DNA of 38,319 nt from JAVEYA01 sp034003745 (GTDB lineage Bacteria; Bacillota; Peptococcia; DRI-13; PHAD01). The notes under the pieces were generated by a model that was not told the DNA's origin, made no database searches, and saw only the letters and a program-made list of their open reading frames with translations. The DNA lies in NCBI GenBank assembly GCA_034003745.1, contig JAVEYA010000011.1:1-38319 (forward strand), read 5' to 3'. Positions within the stretch are counted from its first letter, which is position 1. Each line of letters starts with the position of its first letter. Made by a program: the position numbers and the translations under genes. Below, piece after piece: positions 1 through 8,647 of this stretch.

Positions 1-266
1 TTCCGCTGTCGTATTACAATATGTATTATGGCATAAGTACCCATCAGACACAATTTTAATTTGTAAATTGCAGGGAAAAAGTCAAAAAAGGAAGAAATAT
101 ATCAGCAATGCCCGCTGGTCGTAATGAAGGAAGGGGTGCGCTGATGCTGGGTTTGGCAAAAGCGCTAATCAGATGATTATCCGCCGGTCGGAAGACCGTA
201 TAGAGGAAATCAGAAAATTGATGAAAGGCTAAGTAGGAGCAGAACGCAAGTGGTATTAAAAGGGCA
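1..266 (+). other. Leader stretch without an intact gene; possible decayed coding remnant
   Basis: No complete gene is visible on either strand before the mutY gene. A short open stretch ends at the TAA at 230-232. Its last residues, from the ATG at 173, read as a charged helix-like tail (MIIRRSEDRIEEIRKLMKG), preceded by stops and out-of-phase short frames. A clear terminator follows at 267-309. A plausible reading is the degraded or truncated 3' end of an earlier gene whose terminator is still in place. I do not recognise the family. From 310 to 413 there is only AT-rich sequence and the mutY ribosome binding site. Confidence 0.25.
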
Positions 267-309
267 GGTATCCGGCTTCTGGAGGGAATACGCCGGATAC
301 CCGTTTTTT
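267..309 (+). terminator. Rho-independent terminator upstream of mutY
   Basis: A perfect 10-bp stem (GGTATCCGGC at 267-276 with GCCGGATACC at 292-301) encloses a 15-nt loop and is followed by a run of six T at 304-309. It ends transcription of whatever lies upstream and isolates mutY. Confidence 0.85.
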
Positions 310-413
310 GTTGTTTTAAGGATAAAGGGTATCTGGAAACAAAATTACATATTTTACGTCTATATATAGAAAAATTGGGCCGGGAAGAAATTTAATTAAG
401 AGGGAATTGAATT

Positions 414-1520
414 ATGAATACGCCCATTGACGCAACAGACAGTTTCATAGCCCCGGAAGAAGCGCTAAAGCGCCTGACGGAACCGCTTCTGGCCTGGTAT
501 GATAAAAATGCCCGGATCCTGCCGTGGCGCGAAAATCCGGCGCCTTACCGGGTCTGGGTCTCGGAGATCATGCTGCAGCAGACGCGCATCGATACGGTGA
601 TCCCTTATTTTCATCGCTTCATGGCGGCGCTGCCGGATATCACTGCCCTGGCCCAGGCGGAAGAAAACGTTTTGCTGAAGCTATGGGAGGGGATGGGTTA
701 CTACGCCCGGGTGAGAAATATGCAAAGAGCTGCCCGGGCGATGCTGGCGCGTTATAACGGGGAGGTTCCGGCATCTTATCCGCAGTTGTTGGGACTGCCC
801 GGGATCGGCGAATATACGGCAGGGGCCATTGCCTCTATCGCTTATCAGATCCCGGTCACTGCGGTGGACGGTAATGTGCTGCGGGTGATGGCGCGTCTGC
901 TGGCCTGCCGGGAAGACATCACCCAGAACAGCGTCAGGAAATCTCTGCGCTCGGCGGTGGAAAGTATGCTTTCCAAGGAGCGCCCGGGAGATTTCAACCA
1001 AGCGATGATGGATATGGGTGCGACGGTTTGTCTGCCTAACACATTGCCGCGTTGCGAGCTTTGTCCGATAAGGGAAGGATGCGCAGGATACGCCCAAGGC
1101 ATTGCCGCAGACTTGCCGGTCAAAACGCCCGCCAAACGGCGTACCATCCAGCAGAGGACGATCCTTGTGATTATTTCCCGGGGAAAGGCCCTGCTGCGGC
1201 AGCGTCCTGCCGCCGGCCTGCTGGCCGGCCTCTGGGAATTCCCCAATCAGGAAGGGCATTTGACGGAAAATGAGGCGGCGGCCTTGGTGCGGCAATGGGG
1301 GTTTTCCCCTGATTCCATACGGAAGCTACAGGACGCCAAGCATGTATTTACGCATATCGAATGGTATATGCAGGGATATCTGATTTATGTCCGGGAAGCG
1401 CTTCCCGGACCGGAAGGCTTTTGGACGGATGAGGAAGCGATCGGCGCGGAATATGCCCTGCCCAGCGCTTTTAAGCCTTACAGCCGGTATCTGAACCGTT
1501 GGTTGAGGGAATCGATGTAA
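414..1520 (+). CDS. mutY: A/G-specific adenine DNA glycosylase MutY
   Basis: This is the base-excision repair enzyme that removes adenine mispaired with 8-oxoguanine. The 368-residue length fits the family. The N-terminal HhH-GPD domain has the conserved SEIMLQQTR segment with catalytic Glu51, a helix-hairpin-helix (GLPGIGEYTAGAIAS) and the VDGNVLRV segment carrying the conserved Asp. A [4Fe-4S] cluster motif follows (C-x7-C-x2-C-x5-C). The first spacing is seven residues rather than the six of the E. coli enzyme. The C-terminal part is the NUDIX-like 8-oxoG recognition domain (LLAGLWEFP, then HVFTHIEW). The ATG at 414 is preceded by a GAGGG-type ribosome binding site. The gene stands alone, with a terminator upstream and 129 bp before the next gene. 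Confidence 0.95.
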   Translation: MNTPIDATDSFIAPEEALKRLTEPLLAWYDKNARILPWRENPAPYRVWVSEIMLQQTRIDTVIPYFHRFMAALPDITALAQAEENVLLKLWEGMGYYARVRNMQRAARAMLARYNGEVPASYPQLLGLPGIGEYTAGAIASIAYQIPVTAVDGNVLRVMARLLACREDITQNSVRKSLRSAVESMLSKERPGDFNQAMMDMGATVCLPNTLPRCELCPIREGCAGYAQGIAADLPVKTPAKRRTIQQRTILVIISRGKALLRQRPAAGLLAGLWEFPNQEGHLTENEAAALVRQWGFSPDSIRKLQDAKHVFTHIEWYMQGYLIYVREALPGPEGFWTDEEAIGAEYALPSAFKPYSRYLNRWLRESM

Positions 1521-1649
1521 GTAAGGTGGAGGGCTGCGTATGGATGAAAAAAAGGCTAAGTCTGTACTGATGAGCAGGCAGGGTATATTTCATTGAAATA
1601 AAAAGGCGGCTAATATCCATTCCATGTGATTATAAGGGGTGATATCCGG

Positions 1650-3425
1650 ATGGCAAAAGCCATGATACGCCTTATCGGCATACTGCTCATCGGAGCAGTA
1701 TGCCTTGCCGGCTGCAGTGGGAATTCCGTTGTAGCGCCTGCGTCCGGCGGCAAGGAACCCCCGGAGATGCAGCAACCCGCCCAGATGCTGTCCCCTGATG
1801 CAGGAGAAGAGGCGGCTACAAGGCCGGTGGGCGAGATTACCGACCGGACGGAGCTGCAGAAACTCTGGGAGGAGTATTTTTTTGACGCTGTATCCAATGT
1901 GGGCGCCATCCGGGAGTTTAACTCCGCCCGGGAAATAGCGCCGCTTTATGTCGCCATGTTCGCCTGGTATAAATATGTGGGGGAATACGGCACAGAAAGC
2001 CTGGAGCCGGAAAGTGAAGACGGGGGGAACCTGGTCTTTCCGCTGGAGATTGTGCTGGAATATGCCCGGCATTATTTTGACCTGGCAGAATTGGAGCTTT
2101 CCGGGATGGAGCACCCCTATGACCCCCAAAGGCGCGCCTTTTTATTCGGCATGGGGGTGTCGGGAATGAAGCCCGCATACGATTCCGGGTCGCCGGTGGG
2201 AGAAAAACTGAGCAAAGTCATCCGGAACAGCGACGGTACGCTTACGGCCGTAATAACCCGCTATCATTACCTTCATAAGGACCGCAGGGAGCTGACCAGG
2301 ACTTATACTTTGAAGGAGCGGGAAGACGGCAGCCTGTATTATCTGAGCGGGCGCTGGGAGTACATCAATAATAACCTGGTCAGCCTGAGCGGGGAATACC
2401 GGCGTTTTGGGGGAATTGCCGGTTACACCGGAAACATGGAGGAAGGAGATCTGTCCATGGCAGGAGAAATGGACGGAAAACTGCTCTTAGTGCATGCGCC
2501 TTATGAAAAAGGAAAAAAGTCCGCGCTATTACTGGCCGACCCCGCAGTCATGCGCGTGGAAAAAAACCTGGAATTGCAGGAACAGCTGAGGGCCGGCGAT
2601 GTGCGGCTGCTGGGGGAGAAGTGCGCGGTGTTTCTTCAGGATAAAATCGTCCTTTTTGATAAATCTCTGGAGCTGATGGAAAGCGTCCCCTTGCCCCGAC
2701 CCATCAAAGATAAGAACCGTCCCGATAAAGTCTTTGGCGGATATAATGTGACCGCCGATTTTCAGCAGATGGCCTATGCCGACGAAGTCGGGGTTAAGCT
2801 GTATAACCTGGCCGACGGCACGGAAAAACTGCTTGCCCCGTCGGAGCGCATACCAAGGAGCATCATTTCCCATCACCGCTACCCGCGCTTCGTGGCCGGC
2901 GGGCGGAAGGTCATTACTACGATGCAGGCTTACGAAGGGGGCAGAGGCTATATGGTGTGCAACCTGGCGGAGGGAACGTCAACATTTTATGGTCACAGCC
3001 TGCAGGACGCTTTCACCGACGTTATTCGTTATGATACCGGCCTTTTGGAAGTGAATTCCTCTTCTTATAATCAGGAAGAAAATCTTTCTGAAATCAAAAC
3101 GCTTTATCTGGATTTTGCCACTGAAGAGATCAAAGAAATAGCGCTTGCCGAACCCGGCGAAGATCAGTCCAGAAGGCCATCCGATTACTGCTATGTTGGC
3201 CCGAACCACGCCGCTTTTATCACCTACACCTGGGACAGCAATGACAATGATCAAAGCATGTTTTATCTCAATCACCTGAATTTGGACACCTTTACGCTGG
3301 AGGAGAGAATCATTGCGGTGAAAGCGGCCCATACCTATATCCTGGGCGTTTTGCCCGACGGACGCATCGTATTCTGGTATTTTCTGAACCCCAGCGAAAG
3401 CGGGGTATGCATCACCAAAAGATGA
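1650..3425 (+). CDS. Lipoprotein with C-terminal propeller-like region (paralogue of 16222-18012)
   Basis: The predicted product is a 591-residue lipoprotein. The start at 1650 is chosen because AAGGGGTGA lies 7 nt before it; an upstream in-frame ATG at 1626 has no such site. The lipobox LAGC places the lipidated cysteine at about residue 22. A low-complexity linker follows, then a domain starting PVGEITD and containing LQKLWEEYF and FNSA. The C-terminal half has repeated beta-strand units such as GYNVTADFQQMAYADEVGVKLYN, resembling TolB/WD-like propeller blades. A second gene in the window (16222-18012) is clearly homologous along its whole length, including the ending GRIVFWYFLNPSESGVCIT. 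I cannot assign a family name or function. It probably acts on the outer face of the membrane and heads the long same-strand run to 12619. Confidence 0.8.
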   Translation: MAKAMIRLIGILLIGAVCLAGCSGNSVVAPASGGKEPPEMQQPAQMLSPDAGEEAATRPVGEITDRTELQKLWEEYFFDAVSNVGAIREFNSAREIAPLYVAMFAWYKYVGEYGTESLEPESEDGGNLVFPLEIVLEYARHYFDLAELELSGMEHPYDPQRRAFLFGMGVSGMKPAYDSGSPVGEKLSKVIRNSDGTLTAVITRYHYLHKDRRELTRTYTLKEREDGSLYYLSGRWEYINNNLVSLSGEYRRFGGIAGYTGNMEEGDLSMAGEMDGKLLLVHAPYEKGKKSALLLADPAVMRVEKNLELQEQLRAGDVRLLGEKCAVFLQDKIVLFDKSLELMESVPLPRPIKDKNRPDKVFGGYNVTADFQQMAYADEVGVKLYNLADGTEKLLAPSERIPRSIISHHRYPRFVAGGRKVITTMQAYEGGRGYMVCNLAEGTSTFYGHSLQDAFTDVIRYDTGLLEVNSSSYNQEENLSEIKTLYLDFATEEIKEIALAEPGEDQSRRPSDYCYVGPNHAAFITYTWDSNDNDQSMFYLNHLNLDTFTLEERIIAVKAAHTYILGVLPDGRIVFWYFLNPSESGVCITKR

Positions 3426-3437
3426 GGAGGGTAAAAA

Positions 3438-5048
3438 ATGCGAAAAAAACTTAGCCCGTATGGTTTGATCTTGGCAGTAATATTGCTGGCTTTTCTGCCC
3501 GGCACGGTTGGCGCTGCGGATGTGCTGCAGCCGCCGGTGCGCTATGATTTCAGCACCGTGCAGGAACTGCCGGATCAGAGCGCGGGAGCCCAGGCTACTG
3601 ACTCGGCTGAGGGTTTCACATTATATACGCCTGTGAATGTATCCGGCGGCTGGCTATATGAGCTGGCCGGGGGCGGCGATCTGGAGGTTCGGGTTGGCAC
3701 GCTTTTATTTGATAATGGTGCTTTAGCGGAGCGGTATATCGACATCAAAGGGAAAAACGGCGGAGTCCGGCTTTGCCAGAACGCCTTTGCCGCCGGAGAA
3801 GAATATAACAAGACGCAGTTCTGGTCTTTTAAGAAACAGGTAGGCGCCGCTATTGTCAAGGGCGCCGATGATGGCCCGGCCAAATGCGTGACGCTGTTTG
3901 AACTACCGGACGGAATGCGGTACATATACGGATATATTGACGGGGACGGCACGAATTTCTGGTTTTTGGAACTGAACCCGAAGGATTGTTACACCATATC
4001 CCCCTATAACTTTATCGTGCGGGAAAACTCAGTGCAGAGCAGGCGTGTTGAATTTAAAGGCAACCAAATGTATCACGGGGGTAATTATATAGGTTTCGGC
4101 GTCGGCGGTCTGCCGATGCTGTCTTTGCCCTACATTGCCGGGGAATTCGGCTTTACCATGGATAAGGATGCCGGAAACGGAGCGCATGTCGTTGCTGACG
4201 GCCTCGGCTACAGCTTTATAGTTAAGCCCGGCGTCAATCTTGCCGGAATCTATTATAACGGAGTAAGAATCAAGGAATATGAACTCATGGCGAAGCCTGT
4301 CCTGAGGAACGGTGTTTTGTATCTTTATTCCCTGGACATCCGGGAACTGCTGGGGATGACCAGCGTTTGGGACAATGAGGCCAGGACTTGGGATGTCTCT
4401 TACATGGATTATACCGTCAAGGAGTATGGGTTTCCCGCGAAAGTCAATGATGATGTGCTGGAGGTTGCCGGACTTCTGATCAGGCAGGGCAATTATATCG
4501 ATACGCCTTCTCTAATCATCAAAAACACCGCAAAAGAGGTGTATTCTTCCTTTTCCGGTCACTCGCTTGCGCCGGATGAGGATGGTCTGAACAGATACGA
4601 GATGAACTGCCGCATCAACCTGCCGGATGAAATGAATCCCCTGCAGACCAGCCTCACTGTGGGACAAAGAATCCTGATGCTCGGCAATCTGGATATGCCC
4701 AGAAATATTGAGGCCAGAGAATTGCAGGTGAAATCCCCGTATCAATTGACCAGTCCCACTCAGGGCTATGTTAAAATAACCGAACCGCTGGTCTCTGTCA
4801 GCGGCCGGGTGGAAGGCGTTACTATGGATTACTATAAAGAGATTGCGCTGTTTGTAAAAGACCCTGAAAGCGAAGTAACTTTACAGCAGGAGAGTATCTC
4901 CCTGCAGGAGGGAAAATTTCAGTATGATTTAAAATTAACCGGCGGACCGGGCTTATACAAGGTCACCCTCAATGATATCATGGCGGCGCCCCGGGGCCTC
5001 GCCTATCCCGAAATCACCTATTTTTATGTGGATTATCGGAAAATATAA
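3438..5048 (+). CDS. Secreted protein of unknown function, possible copper-amine-oxidase-N-like segment
   Basis: The 536-residue product begins with a signal peptide (MRKKLSPYG, a hydrophobic core, then cleavage near VGAAD) without a lipobox, so it is probably secreted or wall-associated. The ribosome binding site GAGGAGGG overlaps the stop region of the previous gene, with only 12 bp between them, indicating coupled expression. The middle (about residues 270-340) has a pattern like the copper amine oxidase N-terminal repeat used in many Firmicute surface proteins: YYNGVRIKEYELMAKPVL, then LDIRELLGMTSVWDNE. The last hundred residues look like an Ig-like beta-sandwich (ITEPLVSVSGRVEGV and following). 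Both domain readings are tentative. No catalytic motif is seen. Confidence 0.7.
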   Translation: MRKKLSPYGLILAVILLAFLPGTVGAADVLQPPVRYDFSTVQELPDQSAGAQATDSAEGFTLYTPVNVSGGWLYELAGGGDLEVRVGTLLFDNGALAERYIDIKGKNGGVRLCQNAFAAGEEYNKTQFWSFKKQVGAAIVKGADDGPAKCVTLFELPDGMRYIYGYIDGDGTNFWFLELNPKDCYTISPYNFIVRENSVQSRRVEFKGNQMYHGGNYIGFGVGGLPMLSLPYIAGEFGFTMDKDAGNGAHVVADGLGYSFIVKPGVNLAGIYYNGVRIKEYELMAKPVLRNGVLYLYSLDIRELLGMTSVWDNEARTWDVSYMDYTVKEYGFPAKVNDDVLEVAGLLIRQGNYIDTPSLIIKNTAKEVYSSFSGHSLAPDEDGLNRYEMNCRINLPDEMNPLQTSLTVGQRILMLGNLDMPRNIEARELQVKSPYQLTSPTQGYVKITEPLVSVSGRVEGVTMDYYKEIALFVKDPESEVTLQQESISLQEGKFQYDLKLTGGPGLYKVTLNDIMAAPRGLAYPEITYFYVDYRKI

Positions 5049-5063
5049 AGGAGTGATGCCATC

Positions 5064-5351
5064 GTGTATTTCAGCAAAGAAGAGCTGGAAAAACTGAGAA
5101 TCCAGGGGGAAGAACACCTGAAAAAGCGGACGGAAGAAGCAAAGGGTCATCAATTTGCCTCTGCAGCCGGCCTACAGATAACTTGTCTCCACTGTAAAAA
5201 CGAACACTTCCTCAAAGGAAGCGCCCTCTTAAATACGCGGGGCTTAACATTCTTTGACCTGGATTGGCTGAACGATTCTGCTATAACACTGGCCTGTACC
5301 CGCTGCGGATATATTCAGTGGTTCACCAAAGACGTCAAGCAAATGGAATAA
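5064..5351 (+). CDS. Small zinc-ribbon-like protein
   Basis: This 95-residue cytoplasmic protein starts at GTG 5064 behind AAAGGAGTGA. The N-terminal third is a charged helix (KEELEKLRIQGEEHLKKRTEE). Two CxxC knuckles follow, CLHC at about residues 41-44 and CTRC at about 78-81, the arrangement of a zinc ribbon. There is no signal peptide or membrane segment, which makes it the odd one out among surface proteins. It lies 15 bp after one surface protein gene and 19 bp before the next, so it is probably co-transcribed. It may be a metal-binding regulator or accessory factor. The function is unknown. Confidence 0.65.
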   Translation: MYFSKEELEKLRIQGEEHLKKRTEEAKGHQFASAAGLQITCLHCKNEHFLKGSALLNTRGLTFFDLDWLNDSAITLACTRCGYIQWFTKDVKQME

Positions 5352-5370
5352 AGAGGTCGGAGGTAAAAAA

Positions 5371-6591
5371 ATGGCTGATAGAATTAAAGATAGATTCAGG
5401 CTGTTTCTGCTGGGTGGGCTCCTGATCCTGTTGGTTTTTGGCTGCCAGGCCAATCCCGGCGCTGAGCCGGTTCCTGAATTCAAAGTACTGATCCACCCGG
5501 AAAAATATTCGCCGGCAATGTCCAGTACGCCGGGGCTGCGCCTACAGGCCGATTATGAAGGCCCTGCGAATAAGGTGCGTTATACCGCGGAGAAAGGCTG
5601 TCTCTTTACCTGGAATATTCCCAGCGGGAAAATATCTGAAAGAGAAACCACACTTGAGGTATCTCTGGATCAGCCTGTTTACTGGGGCCCCTCTTATTTG
5701 GAAGAGAAACAGGATTTCGCCCAAGAGGGCGGCGGCGTAACCGTCACCCTGCTGGCTGAAAATGGAGATAAGATTGCGGAACAAAAACTCACTGTCGTGT
5801 TCGAAGATAACGCCTATTTCGTTGAGCCGGCGGATAATATTGAGATTGGGATAAAATCACAGTCTGCAGAAGGGCCGCAGACCCTGGACGAGGCGGTCAG
5901 TTTAGCCGTCAAGGGGCGCAGGACTGCGTACGGGCGGGGTGAAGCAGCCACTGAGGGGCACATTATTCTGGATAGCGAGGAGAAAGACGGACTGGTCAAG
6001 GTCTATACCATCTCCAGCTTTGGCGCGTTCGGCTTTGAAAACGGCATTTTCACTAAAGTCAGCGGCAGCGGGGCCATTCCTACGGTAATTACCTTTGCCC
6101 AACAGGAAAACGGCGTGTACACTTTAGCGGAGTATCAGGAGCCCATGGATGGGGCCATGCTCGGCGAATCCATCAGAAAGATGTTCCCCGCCAGGCTTCA
6201 TGACCAGGTGCTTACTGTTTCAGCTGAAAGACGTCAGTCTCTGGTGCAGCAGCAAGTAACCCAGGCGGAGGCCTATCTGCAAAGCATCGGCAGGGAGGCC
6301 GAAGTCAGCTACGCCCATGTGGATAAGACCCTGATCAAGATGAATGTGGATGCTTCCAATAAGCTTTTTTCGGAACTCACCAAATATGACCAATTTCTCA
6401 ATGACTGCCCCTATTGGCAAGGTACCAGGGAAAAGGTAGAAGACGGCGTGCGCTATATCTACGAGACTTCTTATAGCAAAACTGCAGACGGCTATGACTT
6501 AGTCACCTTCCAAAAGAAAACAGAAGACGGGACCGTAGTGCAGGAAGCTAAATATAAAATTGTCAGCAGCGACGTGCAGCTTGTGGAATAA
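5371..6591 (+). CDS. Lipoprotein with a domain resembling BlaR1-associated extracellular modules
   Basis: The 406-residue product has a hydrophobic leader ending in VFGC (lipidated Cys about residue 25). Residues of roughly 30-150 look like beta-rich Ig-type sequence. From about 165, the pattern AVSLAVKGRR, EAATEGHIILDSEEKDGLVKVYTI, FGFENGIFTKVSGSGAIPTVITF and YQEPMDGAMLGESIRKMFP resembles a module that I recall at the ends of BlaR1/M56-type sensors and lone lipoproteins of clostridia. That match is from memory and moderately secure. The gene has an AGAGGTCGGAGG-type ribosome binding site and is 65 bp upstream of ecsA. Confidence 0.7.
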   Translation: MADRIKDRFRLFLLGGLLILLVFGCQANPGAEPVPEFKVLIHPEKYSPAMSSTPGLRLQADYEGPANKVRYTAEKGCLFTWNIPSGKISERETTLEVSLDQPVYWGPSYLEEKQDFAQEGGGVTVTLLAENGDKIAEQKLTVVFEDNAYFVEPADNIEIGIKSQSAEGPQTLDEAVSLAVKGRRTAYGRGEAATEGHIILDSEEKDGLVKVYTISSFGAFGFENGIFTKVSGSGAIPTVITFAQQENGVYTLAEYQEPMDGAMLGESIRKMFPARLHDQVLTVSAERRQSLVQQQVTQAEAYLQSIGREAEVSYAHVDKTLIKMNVDASNKLFSELTKYDQFLNDCPYWQGTREKVEDGVRYIYETSYSKTADGYDLVTFQKKTEDGTVVQEAKYKIVSSDVQLVE

Positions 6592-6656
6592 GGGGAGAGG
6601 ATAGCTGTATCTGGGGAAGATATTCGCCGATAAGGATAATAAAGGCGTGATAGCAA

Positions 6657-7367
6657 ATGAATTTACTGGAAGTAAAAATTGACCGGGCCGGTTATACAGG
6701 AAAAAGGGAAGCGATCCATCATATCTGTTTTTCCCTTAAAAAAGGGGAGCTGACCGGTTTAATCGGGCCAAATGGCGCCGGTAAAAGTACAACTTTTAAG
6801 GCGATAGTCGGTCTCTTGCCTGAAGTGGACGGAAAAATTCAGTTTTCAGCGCCTAATAGCAGGTATATTTATATACCCGAGCAGCCGGTTCTTTATGAGG
6901 AATTAACCTTATGGGAGCATCTGGAGCTGGCCGCCTCTGTTTATGAAATTGAAAGAAACGTTTTTCAGGAAAAAGCAGAGAACTTACTCCAGATCTTTTG
7001 TTTACAGGGAGCAAAGCATCACTTTCCTACCACCTTTTCCAAAGGTATGCAGCAGAAAGTAATGATCATTACCGGACTATTAATTGAGCCCGACCTTTAC
7101 ATGATAGATGAGCCGTTCGTTGGCTTGGATCCCCGGGCCACGCTGGACTTCATGCGATTTTTAAATGAAGAGAAAAAAAGGGGGGCCGGCATCCTTATCT
7201 CCACCCACCAGTTGGATATGGCGGAAAGAATGTGTGATTCTATTATTTTAATAGCGGACGGACAGCTCATAGCCCAGGGAAACCTAGAAGAGATCCGGTC
7301 AAGGTGCAAACTACCCCAGGCTTCTCTTTTTGATTGCTTTAATTATATTTTAGAGCAACAGCCATGA
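6657..7367 (+). CDS. ecsA: ABC transporter ATP-binding protein, EcsA-like
   Basis: This is the ATPase subunit of an exporter. The 236 residues carry Walker A (GPNGAGKST), a Q-loop in IPEQPVLYEE, an ABC signature FSKGMQQK, Walker B LYMIDEP followed by the D-loop, and the switch histidine in STHQLD. Its length and signature fit EcsA of the Ecs transporter. The stop overlaps the start of the next gene by four bases (ATGA), and that gene encodes an EcsB-like permease, which supports the assignment. In Bacillus, Ecs affects protein secretion and regulated intramembrane proteolysis. The same role here is inference, made attractive by the surrounding lipoprotein genes. Confidence 0.85.
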   Translation: MNLLEVKIDRAGYTGKREAIHHICFSLKKGELTGLIGPNGAGKSTTFKAIVGLLPEVDGKIQFSAPNSRYIYIPEQPVLYEELTLWEHLELAASVYEIERNVFQEKAENLLQIFCLQGAKHHFPTTFSKGMQQKVMIITGLLIEPDLYMIDEPFVGLDPRATLDFMRFLNEEKKRGAGILISTHQLDMAERMCDSIILIADGQLIAQGNLEEIRSRCKLPQASLFDCFNYILEQQP

Positions 7368-8608
7368 GAACGCCCGGCCAATTATTTGTAAAAAGGCTCT
7401 CGACCGAATGGAAGTATACATATGGCGTATGGAGGACGACGATTGACTGGACGGTAGTTCTATATATTGTGCTGCCGGCGCTTGTGTTGGGAATCAGCCA
7501 ATATTTGTCCTGGTGGGAAAACCCTCCCTTTTGGCTGAATACACTATCGGCAAACTTGCTTTTTGCCGCCTGCTTTCTGTTCACCTGGTCGGGAACGATC
7601 AGGATTTTTCTCGAGGAAGCAGACCAACTTTTTTTATTAAAGCAAAAGCAGTGGCGGAAAACACTGGTGCGATACGGTCTTTTTTATTCCTTTTTCTTAT
7701 ATTTAATTTTCACTGCGCTGTTCTTTTTTGTGCTGGCTCCCTTCATCTTGGGGTATTATCAGTTTTCCCCAATGCAGATGATTCTTCTTTTTGTTATAAC
7801 CTTCCTGACGAAAGTATTGTTAGGATTGTCCAGGCAGATAGTATCCCTGCATTTTTACGGCTGGAGGCGATTCATAGTTGTAAAAGGGCTGCTGGTCTTG
7901 GGAAGTATAGTATTCCTTGCCTTGATCCCCCCAGCCCTTCATCATCCGGTTATATCCTTGCTCCTTATCCTGATATTGGTTGTTGCCGTGTCGGCCTTAA
8001 GCACAAAAAGGCTAAACTATCAAGGTGATTTTTCTGTTGATATGGCACGGGAACGGGAAGAAAAATTCAAACATGCGAACTTGTTATTAAGCTTTTCCGG
8101 AGCAAATATAAGAAAACCCAGGAAACAAAGAACCCGTCCCTGGCTTTTTCACCGTTCGGATATTATTTTTAGAAAACGCAACGCCGTGAACGGATTGCTT
8201 GAAGCGGGAATCAAAGCAATGCTGCGCAATTACCGGCGTTTAGGGCAGTACTTTCTATTAATATTTCTTTGCGCTCTGATCATGATGACGCTCCAAGGCA
8301 GTATCAAATGGCTGGTTTGGCCGGCCTTGGCCTTTTTCCTGGTCAATTTTACCGGCCTGTGCTGGCAAGAAAGTATGAACTCAGAATTTATAAAACTATT
8401 TTCTTGGAAGACAGAAGAAAAATATCTGGCTTTACGGAAATTTTTATTCATGATAACCCTGCCCGGATTTCTGCTGATTAGCCTGCCGGCCGGTTTTCAA
8501 GCCTTTTCCTGGCCCGGCGCTGTACTCATTTTTCCCATATCCGCAGGGCTCGTCTTTTATATCTGCAAGATCGTGGCCTTTTATTTGGTTATTATCTCCA
8601 AGGAATAG
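7364..8608 (+). CDS. ecsB: ABC transporter permease, EcsB-like
   Basis: The 414-residue integral membrane protein has an amphipathic start (PGQLFVKRLSTEWKYTYGVWR), then about eight to ten hydrophobic segments grouped as in EcsB. The first span follows TIDWTVVLYI. Charged cytoplasmic stretches at about 225-290 (KRLNYQGDFSVDMAREREEKF, then RKPRKQRTRPWLFHRSDIIFRKR) separate the two halves. The length is close to Bacillus EcsB (about 408). The ATGA overlap with the ATPase gene indicates translational coupling. The pair probably forms a 2+2 exporter whose substrate is unknown. Confidence 0.8.
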   Translation: MRTPGQLFVKRLSTEWKYTYGVWRTTIDWTVVLYIVLPALVLGISQYLSWWENPPFWLNTLSANLLFAACFLFTWSGTIRIFLEEADQLFLLKQKQWRKTLVRYGLFYSFFLYLIFTALFFFVLAPFILGYYQFSPMQMILLFVITFLTKVLLGLSRQIVSLHFYGWRRFIVVKGLLVLGSIVFLALIPPALHHPVISLLLILILVVAVSALSTKRLNYQGDFSVDMAREREEKFKHANLLLSFSGANIRKPRKQRTRPWLFHRSDIIFRKRNAVNGLLEAGIKAMLRNYRRLGQYFLLIFLCALIMMTLQGSIKWLVWPALAFFLVNFTGLCWQESMNSEFIKLFSWKTEEKYLALRKFLFMITLPGFLLISLPAGFQAFSWPGAVLIFPISAGLVFYICKIVAFYLVIISKE

Positions 8609-8647
8609 CTCCAATGTCCAAAGCAATAAATCTTGAGGAGAAAATAA

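Noticed and set aside
681..1295. A 204-codon minus-strand frame across mutY
   Set aside because: It is the shadow of a strongly supported mutY reading frame, with composition biased by the opposite strand and no known domain.
1540..1596. An 18-codon frame after mutY with AAGGTGGAGG upstream
   Set aside because: It is too short, has no recognisable sequence and no coupling to a neighbour. It may be the start of a lost gene, but nothing supports it.
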